From positions 1-36,021 of the forward strand of contig PABA01000004.1 of assembly GCA_002699025.1 (NCBI GenBank): DNA of 36,021 nt. The letters are read 5' to 3'. This document shows positions 8,083 to 15,077 of the stretch, piece by piece. A program made the translations under genes and the position numbers. The notes under the pieces are model-generated. The model saw nothing but the letters and a program-made list of their open reading frames with translations. It had not been told where the DNA came from and did not search any database. Origin of the DNA: Sandaracinus sp. Lineage in GTDB: Bacteria; Myxococcota_A; Polyangia; Polyangiales; Houyiibacteriaceae. Each line of letters opens with the position of its first letter. The first letter of the stretch is position 1.

Positions 8083-8273
8083 GGGCACGGGTTCGGACCG
8101 CCCGGCTCCCGCTCTCCTCATCCGCACGCTACGGGCACGGGTTCGGACGGCCCGGCTCCCGCTCTCCGCATCCGCACGCTGCGGGCACGGGTTCGGACGG
8201 CCCGGCTCCCGACCTCCTCATCCGCGCGCTGCCACGGGCACGGGCACGGGCTCGGGCCGCCCGGCTCCCGGCC
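8083..8273. repeat. 50-bp tandem repeat, four units
   Basis: Units beginning GGGCACGGGTTCGG start at 8083, 8133 and 8183 (exact 50-bp period). The fourth begins at 8242, shifted by an extra GGGCAC expansion. Each continues into CCGCCCGGCTCCC and a CTCATCCGC stretch. The array runs directly into the stop codon of the minus-strand Cys-rich lipoprotein, so it would be transcribed as its 3' trailer. Confidence 0.9.
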
Positions 8274-9047
8274 TCATTCGCACACGATCGCCGTCCCATC
8301 GAAGCTCGGCGGCGCCGTGCACTGCCCCACCTCCGTGCACTTGCAGATGCCGTCCTCCGTGTCGCAGGTGCCGCGACCGAAGCAGGCGTCGTCGTTCGCG
8401 CAGCCGCAGCGCCCGCCGTAGCAGGCCTGGTTCTCACCGCAGCCCGCGTCCCCGGTGCACACGCAGCGCCCGCCCTCGCAGCGCTCTCCGTCTCCGCACG
8501 GTGACGCCGGGCACATGCTCGCCTCGCTCGTGCAGACCCCCTCGACGCAGCTCGTCCCCGCGCGCCCGCAGACCTCCACGTCCGCTCCGTCGGAGAAGCG
8601 CGCCTCGGTCAGCGTGTCCAGCATGAAGCTCGCGCAGTCCCCCTCGATGCTGCAGCGACCCGCGCCGGCGATGCGCACGCAGGGGCCGTTCATGCAGTCG
8701 CCGTCGCTCGTGCACTCGCTGTTCCAGCCGCTGAGCTGCGCGCGGCAGAGGTCCTCGTCGCACGCCGCCGCGGCGCAGTAGCCCCCGAGGCAGGCGAAGC
8801 CGCGCGCGCTCCCGAGGATGAAGCAGTCGCCGTCGTTCACGCAGCTCTCGCGGCAGAGCTGGTAGTCGAGCATCGGCCCGGCGTCGAAGTCGCGGCCCGC
8901 GTCCTCTTCCGGCGGACCGGCGTCCTCGCCCGGCGGGACGAAGGCGTCCCGGCCACCGGCGTCGCGGGGCGTCACGGGGGGAGCGCCGTCGTCGCCGCAG
9001 CCGGCGAGGAGAGCGAGAGCGAAGAGGGCGAGCAGGGCGCGACGCAT
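8274..9047 (-). CDS. Cys-rich lipoprotein with EGF/Dickkopf-like Cys spacing
   Basis: 257 aa. The signal peptide ends in the lipobox LLAGC, followed by a D/A/G/P/E-rich linker to about residue 60. The rest has roughly 30 cysteines in repeated short units such as 'CVNDGDCFILGS', 'CTSDGDCMNGPC', 'CGDGERCEGGRC' and 'CGENQACYGGRC'. This spacing resembles the disulfide-rich modules found in many myxobacterial surface lipoproteins. It is predicted to be outer-membrane or surface anchored and structural or adhesive; no enzyme motif is present. The ATG start is fixed by the signal peptide. Its 3' end abuts the 50-bp repeat array. Confidence 0.85.
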   Translation of the reverse strand: MRRALLALFALALLAGCGDDGAPPVTPRDAGGRDAFVPPGEDAGPPEEDAGRDFDAGPMLDYQLCRESCVNDGDCFILGSARGFACLGGYCAAAACDEDLCRAQLSGWNSECTSDGDCMNGPCVRIAGAGRCSIEGDCASFMLDTLTEARFSDGADVEVCGRAGTSCVEGVCTSEASMCPASPCGDGERCEGGRCVCTGDAGCGENQACYGGRCGCANDDACFGRGTCDTEDGICKCTEVGQCTAPPSFDGTAIVCE

Positions 9048-9208
9048 GGCCCGAGTCTAGCCGGAGGGCTCCCCACGCGGCGTGATGATCGTGGGTCTGG
9101 GGTCCGCAGTGGATTCTCGACGAGCGAGGAACACGGGCTGTATTCGGGCGAAGCGAGAGCCCGCTGCGGGCCGAAGGATCGTGCGAGGGCGCGGCGACGG
9201 GTGACGAA

Positions 9209-9237
9209 TCCGGGCGAGCCCGGACTCGTCCGACGAG
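9209..9237. promoter_or_regulatory. Two adjacent perfect hairpins upstream of the membrane protein gene
   Basis: TCCGGGC-GA-GCCCGGA (9209-9224) is followed without a gap by CTCGTC-C-GACGAG (9225-9237). They lie in the 286-bp gap between the divergent genes at 9047 and 9334, which has no other recognisable feature. They could be a structured leader, an operator, or a bidirectional terminator remnant; there is no T-tract. Confidence 0.4.
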
Positions 9238-9333
9238 CGGTGCGCCGCGCGGTCGAACCGCCCCGCGTGGGAATGCTCACGGGTCCGCAGACGTACACCG
9301 AGGGTGGAGCCCGCGTGGCTCCGGGAGGGAAGC

Positions 9334-9984
9334 ATGCTCTACCTCGTCCTCACCGCGCTCGTCACCGTCGCCTGCGCCATCGGAATCCCGCTGACCGTCG
9401 GGCGATCCCGCGAGGGTCGCTGGGGCACGCGGCGCGGCGCGCCCGTCTCCGCCGGCACGAGCCCCTACCGCGAGGGCGTCCTCCGCGCGGAGCTGCCGAA
9501 CGGCGCGCCCTGGGCCCTCCGCTTCACCTCGGGAGCGAACGCCGCCTGGGCCGTGCTGACGATGATGATCTTCGCGCCGGCGGGGCTGCTCCTGCTGCTC
9601 TTCACGGCGGACGAGGCGCCGCTGGCGGCCCTCCCGCTCCTGGCCGTCTGCGTCGACGGCTTCGTGCTGGGGGGCTTTCTGCTGGGGTCGGCGCGGGCCC
9701 TGCTCCGGCGGGAGAAGCTCGACGAGATCCCGAAGCGCGCGACCTGGTCCCTGCTCCACCACGGGGCCGTGATGCTCACGATGCTGCTGATCGGGCTCCT
9801 CAGCGGGGAGTGGTTCATGGCCGCCATGAGCGCGGTCCCCTGTGGCGTGGGGATCGGCCTCGCCGTGGCGCTTCGGGGCGCCGCGCGGAAGGCCTCGCGT
9901 CTCGGGGGAGAGCTCCCGGGCGGAGAGGGGCCGGGCGGAGAGCTGCCGGGAGGAGAGCTGCCGGTCGCCGACGCGCTGGGCTGA
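9334..9984 (+). CDS. Small polytopic membrane protein, unknown function
   Basis: 216 aa from the ATG at 9334, chosen over an in-frame start at 9304 because CCGGGAGGG lies just upstream and the product then starts with the first membrane helix (MLYLVLTALVTVACAIGIPL). Four hydrophobic segments are visible: residues about 2-20, 75-95, 98-120 and 140-175. The C-terminus ends with a short GELPGGE-type repeat (9908-9963) that looks like an expansion in the DNA. I recognise no family. The gene converges on the hydrolase at 10100 across a 115-bp gap with a hexamer run. Confidence 0.7.
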   Translation: MLYLVLTALVTVACAIGIPLTVGRSREGRWGTRRGAPVSAGTSPYREGVLRAELPNGAPWALRFTSGANAAWAVLTMMIFAPAGLLLLLFTADEAPLAALPLLAVCVDGFVLGGFLLGSARALLRREKLDEIPKRATWSLLHHGAVMLTMLLIGLLSGEWFMAAMSAVPCGVGIGLAVALRGAARKASRLGGELPGGEGPGGELPGGELPVADALG

Positions 9985-10063
9985 CTCGCCCCGGTGGCGA
10001 GGTGCTGCGGGCACGGGTTGAAGGGTGAGCTGCTCCTGACACGGTGAAGGGCGCTTCGGCCTG

Positions 10064-10098
10064 CGGGCAGGGGCACGGGCACGGGCATGGGCAAGGGT
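10064..10098. repeat. GGGCAC hexamer run
   Basis: GGGCAG/GGGCAC/GGGCAT/GGGCAA units in the convergent gap, ending two bases before the stop codon of the hydrolase gene. Confidence 0.85.
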
Positions 10099-10099
10099 T

Positions 10100-12055
10100 C
10101 TACGGGCAGCCTTCGGGGGAGGGCACGACCGGCGGCTCGTCTCGCGCCAGCGTCTCCAGGAAGCAGCGGTACTCGGCCTTCGGGCCCTCGGTCTGGAAGA
10201 CCACCTCGTGGCCGTCCTCGATCGGGCCCTCGAGGTGCTGGGTGACGATCGCCGTCACGCCCTCCCGGTTGCCGCTGGCGGGGAGGTCCACCGGGCCGCG
10301 GCCCACGAGCGGGAGCCGCGAGGCGAGCGGCACGAAGCTCTCCAGGCGTGGCTCGCTCGCGTCGAGGGGCGGGCCGCCGAGGTCGAGGCCGAAGGCGAGC
10401 GAGCTGGCGTTGGCGATCGGCGGGAGGATGTAGGTGTCGACGATGCCCTGCATCATCAGCACGTGCGTGCCGAGCGCGCGGAGCTCCGCGCCGAAGACGG
10501 GCGGGTCCGCGCCCTCCCCGGCCCACTGCAGGAGCGCGAGCGCCGGGTCGTGCTCGTGGAGGTCGTAGCGGCCGGCCACGCGGAGCTGGAGCTCGGCGAA
10601 GGGCTTCACGCGGACCGGGCTCTCCTTGTGGATGACGTTCTCGATCCAGCTCCCGCCGGCGCCGCTCAGGAGCAGCGCCCGAAAGCGCGGCTCGAGCGCG
10701 GCGGCGAGCGGGCTGATCGTCGCGCCCATGGAGTGGCCCATCAGCGCGAAGCGCGACCGGTCGAAGCGCGCCGGCCCCTCCGCGCCCGGGCACGCGCTCG
10801 CGTCGACCTCGAGGGTCTCCGCGAGCTCGGCGGCGAGGATCAGCTCGGCGGCGGACTGGCGGATGTTGTCCCGCAGCGCGCGCGGGTTCGTGATGTTGAA
10901 GATGAGCAGCTGCTCGTCGCCGCCGGTGATGTTCCGGAGGCCGCCGTGCGGGCCGTCGATGCTGATCCCGGCCCAGCCGACGCGGGCGAACTCGCGCGCC
11001 GGGCCCGTGCCCGGCTCCACGGGCTCGCCGCTCTCGTCACGGAAGCCCCGGTCGACGAGCGGCCGGTCGCCGCCGCCACCGGTGCGGCTGAAGACCACGA
11101 GCGGGTAGCCGCCCTCGGGCTCGGGCCGGCGCGGGATCGTGACCAGCACGCGCGCCGTCTCGGTGCCCTGGAGGACGGGCGCGCCGCCCTCGAAGAGGAT
11201 GTCGCCGCCTTCGCTCGAGTAGGGCGGCTCGCCGCGCTGGAAGACGGGCATGGGGAGCTCGCCGCGGAAGACGCAGAAGTCCTCGTGGGTCTCGAGGAGC
11301 GCGAGCGGCGCGGCGAGCTCCGGGAGCGGCTGGGCGAGCATGCCCTCGCGGAGCGCGCGCATCGCGGCGAGCGGGTCGGCCGTGCGGAAGACGCTGAGCG
11401 CGGCGACGTCGTCCACGCCGCGCTCCGCCAGGGCCGCGAGGGCCTCGCCGTGGTCGCCGGCGGCCTCGCCCATGCCCTCGGGCGTGCCGCCCCGGCGGAG
11501 CGTCCGGACCGCGGGCGCGACGGCCAGGGGCCGCCCCTCGGCGTCCCGGACGCGCTGGCGCACGACGGCGACGTAGCGCGTGTTCGGCGCGAGGGGCACG
11601 CCCTGGAGCGGCAGGAGCGAGAGGAGGTTCGGCGCGCCGAAGGGCCCGCCGTCCTCGCGGAAGCGCACCTCGATCGGGTGCGGGGCGGCGTCCGGGTCGT
11701 CGAAGGCGAGGAGGAGCACGGGCGCGTCGAGCGTCGTCGTCTCCTCCGGCTCGGCCTGCACCGCCGGGTCGAGGGGCGCGTCGAAGGCGAAGTAGAGCGT
11801 CGCCGTGGTGGCGAAGCCCTCCTCCTCGGCGACCAGCTCCTTCAACGCGTCGACGATCGCCGCGCGCGTCGTGTTGGGGAAGGCCGCGACGTCGATCCCC
11901 TCCGGGCCGCGCCGCGCCTCGCTCGGGAAGGGGGCCGCCCAGAAGTCCTCGCCGACGGCCGCGTAGTCCATGCGCGCCGCCGTCCCCGGCGCGTCGTCCC
12001 CGCAGCCGAGCGCGAACAGCAACGCGGCCGCGCCTCCCCAGACTCCCCAGCGCAT
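10100..12055 (-). CDS. Large alpha/beta-hydrolase lipoprotein (bacterial lipase-like)
   Basis: 651 aa. The signal peptide ends at the lipobox FALGC (Cys18). The N-terminal half has beta-rich, Ig-like text ('LYFAFDAPLDPAV', 'PLAPNTRYVAVVRQRVRDAEG') like the N-terminal domain of bacterial virulence-factor-type lipases. The C-terminal half is an alpha/beta hydrolase: oxyanion region 'YPLVVFSRTGGGGD', nucleophile elbow 'GHSMGA' with Ser442, and a late 'MMQGIVDTYILP' segment where the acid is expected. A His after the last strand ('VTQHLEG') could complete the triad. It likely hydrolyses esters at the outer membrane; the substrate is unknown. Its upstream region is the 12.1-12.5 kb tandem array, so any promoter must lie within or beside repeats. 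Confidence 0.85.
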   Translation of the reverse strand: MRWGVWGGAAALLFALGCGDDAPGTAARMDYAAVGEDFWAAPFPSEARRGPEGIDVAAFPNTTRAAIVDALKELVAEEEGFATTATLYFAFDAPLDPAVQAEPEETTTLDAPVLLLAFDDPDAAPHPIEVRFREDGGPFGAPNLLSLLPLQGVPLAPNTRYVAVVRQRVRDAEGRPLAVAPAVRTLRRGGTPEGMGEAAGDHGEALAALAERGVDDVAALSVFRTADPLAAMRALREGMLAQPLPELAAPLALLETHEDFCVFRGELPMPVFQRGEPPYSSEGGDILFEGGAPVLQGTETARVLVTIPRRPEPEGGYPLVVFSRTGGGGDRPLVDRGFRDESGEPVEPGTGPAREFARVGWAGISIDGPHGGLRNITGGDEQLLIFNITNPRALRDNIRQSAAELILAAELAETLEVDASACPGAEGPARFDRSRFALMGHSMGATISPLAAALEPRFRALLLSGAGGSWIENVIHKESPVRVKPFAELQLRVAGRYDLHEHDPALALLQWAGEGADPPVFGAELRALGTHVLMMQGIVDTYILPPIANASSLAFGLDLGGPPLDASEPRLESFVPLASRLPLVGRGPVDLPASGNREGVTAIVTQHLEGPIEDGHEVVFQTEGPKAEYRCFLETLARDEPPVVPSPEGCP

Positions 12056-12090
12056 GCTCGCAGCCTACGCGCCGCCGCCGCCCGCCGCGA

Positions 12091-12490
12091 GCGGCGGGCG
12101 GCGGCGGCGGGGGGTCGGGGTTTCGTCGCCTTCGGCGACGACCGGCCTGCGGCCGGGGGGATGGGGGAACTGGGGCATGGGGATCGAGCGCGCCGCCGCG
12201 AGACCCGCTCCCGGCTCTCTCGGGCGGCGGGGAACGGTGGGCGGTGGTCGGCGGCGGCGGGGGGTCGGCGGCGGCGGGGGGTTGGGGGTGCCTTCGGCGA
12301 CGACCGGCCTGCGGCCGGGGGATGGGGGAACTGGGGCATGTGGATCGAGCGCGCCGCCGCGAGCCCTGCTCCGGGCTCTCTCGGGCGGCGGGGGACGACT
12401 GGGCGGCGGGCGGCGGCGGGGGCCGGGGTTTCGTCGCCTTCGGCGGCGACCGGCCTGCGGCCGGGGGGATGGGGAGCTGGGCGTGTCTGG
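12091..12490. repeat. Tandem array of about 146-162 bp units, three copies
   Basis: Anchor CCTTCGGCG followed by ACCGGCCTGCGGCCGGGGG recurs at 12129, 12291 and 12437 (spacing 162 and 146). Each unit includes a GGATGGGGGAACTGGGGC stretch, GATCGAGCGCGCCGCCGCGAG, CTCTCTCGGGCGGCGGGG and a variable GGCGGC run. Spacer length varies because of the GGCGGC tract. This is the 492-bp gap between the hydrolase start and the coding remnant; no gene is supported in it. Confidence 0.85.
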
Positions 12491-12547
12491 GCCCCTCACG
12501 CCGCGCACCTCGCGCCCCTTCCAGCGAGCGCGACCCGCGGGGTGGGC

Positions 12548-12736
12548 TCAGCGCGCGTGGACCGTGGGGCCGAAGGTGAAGCCGAAGCGCGCAGCCGGGA
12601 GGGCGTTGGCGAGGAGGACGTGGCTGAGGCGGAGGGCCTCGTCGTCGGCGGGCTCGCCCCCCTGGTCGAGCGGACGGCCCCGGTGGACGAGGAGGGCGTA
12701 CGGGGGAGAGCCTTCACGCTCCGCCCCGCGCGCCCC
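12548..12736 (-). pseudogene. Headless coding remnant (C-terminal fragment)
   Basis: A 62-codon minus-strand frame bounded upstream by a TAA (12737-12739) and ending in TGA (12548-12550). It reads for example 'SPPYALLVHRGRPLDQGG' and ends 'ALPAARFGFTFGPTVHAR'. Third positions are overwhelmingly G or C, as in the real genes, and unlike the other frames here. Yet no ATG, GTG or TTG occurs in frame. It therefore looks like the surviving 3' end of a gene whose 5' part was deleted, or a frameshifted gene. No family recognised. Confidence 0.45.
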
Positions 12737-12748
12737 TTAAATGGGGGC
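12732..12748 (-). terminator. Candidate terminator hairpin after the small lipoprotein gene
   Basis: GCCCC-TTAAATG-GGGGC, a five-pair GC stem eight bases beyond the stop codon at 12756. No T-tract follows, so intrinsic termination would be weak. Confidence 0.3.
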
Positions 12749-12755
12749 CCCTCGC

Positions 12756-13022
12756 TCAGCGGCAGAGGACCACGGCCGGCCTCTCGCCGCCCTGGGTCAG
12801 CGTGCCCCCGACCGGCGTCCAGCCGTCGATGGGCTTGGCGTTCCCCGGGAGGTCCTCCGGATCGCCGTCGAAGTCGAGCGTGTACGCGACGCATTCGCGG
12901 AAGTCGCCGGAGGCGCCCGACCCCGACTGCGCGGTCACCGAGGTCGCCTGCGTGGCGTAGGAGGTCGCGCAACCGATGAGGACGCCGAGGAGGAGCGCGA
13001 GGGTGAGCTGGTGCTTCTGCAT
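12756..13022 (-). CDS. Small lipoprotein, unknown function
   Basis: 88 aa. It has a signal peptide of about 17 residues with the lipobox VLIGC, then a Ser/Thr/Ala/Gly-rich stretch and a short folded tail containing two Cys ('RECVAYTLDFDGDPEDLP' and a final 'VVLCR'). Many similar tiny lipoproteins occur in myxobacteria; no function can be assigned. The ATG start is fixed by the signal sequence. Confidence 0.7.
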   Translation of the reverse strand: MQKHQLTLALLLGVLIGCATSYATQATSVTAQSGSGASGDFRECVAYTLDFDGDPEDLPGNAKPIDGWTPVGGTLTQGGERPAVVLCR

Positions 13023-13082
13023 GGCGCGACGCTACGCGATGCCATGGTCCGTTTCCACCCTCTTCGCCTCGCCGCGCGGAGC

Positions 13083-13631
13083 TCAGCGGTGGCGGAACTC
13101 GCTGAGGTGGGTGACGAACCACTGGCCGTCCCAGGAGTTCATGGTGCGCACCTCGAAGCGGCGCTCCTCCTCGCCGACCTGGTAGTAGAGCCAGTTGTGC
13201 CGCTGGGCCCAGTAGGGGAGGCGGTTGGACTCTTGCCGGGGGACGACCCAGCCGCGGCGGCGCGAGAGCTCGAGGCGGAGGAAGGTCGCGCGCTCGGCGT
13301 CGTCGCCGAGCTCCTCGTGGAGCGCATGCACGTCGCGGTGGAAGAGCGCGAGCATGCGGTCGTAGAAGCGGTCCGGATCCGCGACGCCCTTCACCTGGCG
13401 GAACACCTCGCGCGACATGAAGAAGGGCAGCCCGCGCTCCGGGTCGTCGTGGACGATGGCCTCGAAGAGCTGGCGCGCGCCTTCCTGCGCGCTCTCCTGG
13501 CTCGGGCGCGGCGGCGGCGTCTCCTGGCGCGGGTCGTTGTGCTCGGGGGGCGGCGGGAAGCGGCGGCGCTGCGCGAGACCCGTGGAGGCGACGAGCGCGG
13601 CGAGGACGAGGGCGGCGGTCAGCGTGCGCAT
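13083..13631 (-). CDS. Exported protein, unknown function
   Basis: 182 aa from the ATG at 13631; a TTG nine bases further upstream is the alternative. The signal peptide (MRTLTAALVLAALVASTGLAQ) has an ALAQ-type cleavage site. A Pro-rich stretch (residues about 22-45) precedes a compact domain with 'RQLFEAIVHDDPERGLPFF' and ends in an aromatic, His/Arg-rich tail with 'LPYWAQRHNWLYYQVGEEE' and 'WDGQWFVTHLSEFRHR'. This layout resembles a small periplasmic NTF2/DUF-like domain, but I recognise no family with confidence. Confidence 0.75.
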   Translation of the reverse strand: MRTLTAALVLAALVASTGLAQRRRFPPPPEHNDPRQETPPPRPSQESAQEGARQLFEAIVHDDPERGLPFFMSREVFRQVKGVADPDRFYDRMLALFHRDVHALHEELGDDAERATFLRLELSRRRGWVVPRQESNRLPYWAQRHNWLYYQVGEEERRFEVRTMNSWDGQWFVTHLSEFRHR

Positions 13632-13694
13632 GGAGAGCAATTCGCGCGAGGGAGGGGGCTGCGCAAGGCGCGGAGCGACGCCGCGGGCCGGCGG

Positions 13695-15077
13695 CTAGGA
13701 GAGCAGGCCCGGGAGCACCTCGCCGCTCCCGTCGCCCCAGCCGCCGACCGGCTCGCCCATCGCCGTGCAGATCGCCGCGAGCAGATCCCCGTGGCGCCGC
13801 CCGCCCGTCTCGAGCACGCGCCCGCCGCTCACGCACCCGCCGCCGCCGCCCGCGAGGATGAAGGGCATGTCCTGGTGCGAGTGCGTGTTCCCGTCGCTCA
13901 CCTCGGTGCAGAAGAGCACCAGCGAGTGGTCGAGCATCGTCCCGTCGCCCTCGGGCCGCGCCTCGAGCTCCTCGAGCAGGTAGCGGAACTGGCTCACCCA
14001 CCAGCGCCGCTGCGCGAGGAAGTCGACGAAGAGCCGGTTCGAGCGATCGTGCCGCGCGCCGTAATGCGACGCCTGGTGGCTCCGCATGTCGAAGCCCGGG
14101 TCGTACATCTCGGCGCCCATGAAACGGCTCATGATCAGCTCGCTCGTGTGGTGCGAGCCCTGCAGCACGCCCACCTGCGTCAGCCCGCAGGCCATCGCCG
14201 TGACCATCAGGTCGGTCTGCGCGCGCAGGATCGCCGGGAACATCCCGGGCTCGAAGCGCTGCTCCTCGGGCACGTCGTAGGCGAGCGTCGGGTCGTCGCA
14301 GCTCGGCGCCTCCGCCGGCGGCGGCATCTCCACGCCGGCGATGCGCCGCTCCACCTCACGGAGCGACTCGAGGTGCAGGTCGAGCTTGCTCTTCTCGAGC
14401 GTCCCGAGCCGCGCCCGGAGCGCGTTCAGGTCCGCCAGGCTCGCGTCGAGCACGCTCCGCGTCCGCCGCCGCGCCGCCTCGGCCTCCGGGTCGGGCCCGT
14501 CGCCCGGGCGCACGGTCACGCCCCCCTCGAAGAGCCGCCCGAAGGCGCGCCGCGGATCGTCCTCCGGCGCGGCCGTCACGCCGGCGCTCGGGTAGCTCAC
14601 GAACTTGTCGCCGCTCGCCCCGTTCAGCGTCGCCATGGCGCCGAGGTAGAGGTGCCGGAAGGGGCTCCCGCCGCCGACCGTCGACGCGAGGAACTGGTCG
14701 ACGCTCATGCCGAAGCCGCCGTCCTTGTTCGTCAGCAGCTTCTTCGCGCCGCCGGGGTGACTCCCCTCGTCGGCGCGCCCCATCGACATCCCGTTCACGA
14801 AGACGCAGCGGTCCTCGATCCCGGCCAGCGGCTGGAGCTGCTCGCTCAGGCGGATGCCCCCGCCCTCGCTCCGCGCCTCCCAGAGCGAGCCCTCACCGTC
14901 CTGGCTGCGCCCGGCCACGCCGTCGGGGAAGTAGAAGACGATGAGGCGCTTCGCGCGCCCGCTCGGGCCGGCGGCGAGGGCCGGGCGGTGGCCGAGCGCG
15001 CCGGCGAAGGGCGCGGCGGCGGCCCCGCCGAGGAGCGCGCGGAGGAAGGTGCGGCGGCCTCGATCTCGCTGGCTCAT
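13695..15077 (-). CDS. Tat-exported DUF1552 family protein
   Basis: 460 aa. It begins with a twin-arginine signal (Arg8-Arg9, 'RRTFLRALLGG') and an Ala-rich hydrophobic stretch ending ALA, so it is likely exported folded, perhaps with a cofactor. The body has the landmarks of DUF1552: 'RLIVFYFPDGVAG', 'FVNGMSMG', 'SVDQFLAS', 'SFADLNALRARLG'-type helix, 'MVTAMACGLTQVGVLQ', 'SHHTSELIM', and 'HSLVLFCTEVSDGNTHSHQDMPFIL'. The overall look is of an alkaline-phosphatase/sulfatase-like fold with clustered His and Asp, but no activity is established for the family as far as I know. Its ATG overlaps the stop of the DUF1592 gene (ATGA), so the two are translationally coupled; these families are regularly adjacent in Myxococcota and Planctomycetes. 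Confidence 0.92.
   Translation of the reverse strand: MSQRDRGRRTFLRALLGGAAAAPFAGALGHRPALAAGPSGRAKRLIVFYFPDGVAGRSQDGEGSLWEARSEGGGIRLSEQLQPLAGIEDRCVFVNGMSMGRADEGSHPGGAKKLLTNKDGGFGMSVDQFLASTVGGGSPFRHLYLGAMATLNGASGDKFVSYPSAGVTAAPEDDPRRAFGRLFEGGVTVRPGDGPDPEAEAARRRTRSVLDASLADLNALRARLGTLEKSKLDLHLESLREVERRIAGVEMPPPAEAPSCDDPTLAYDVPEEQRFEPGMFPAILRAQTDLMVTAMACGLTQVGVLQGSHHTSELIMSRFMGAEMYDPGFDMRSHQASHYGARHDRSNRLFVDFLAQRRWWVSQFRYLLEELEARPEGDGTMLDHSLVLFCTEVSDGNTHSHQDMPFILAGGGGGCVSGGRVLETGGRRHGDLLAAICTAMGEPVGGWGDGSGEVLPGLLS

Noticed and set aside
8083-8273. CRISPR-like array of regularly spaced units
   Set aside because: The units are contiguous without unique spacers, and no cas genes are in the window.
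10100-13631. Mobile element or genomic island, prompted by several repeats and a remnant gene
   Set aside because: No transposase, integrase, tRNA junction or terminal inverted repeats are present, and composition equals the surroundings.
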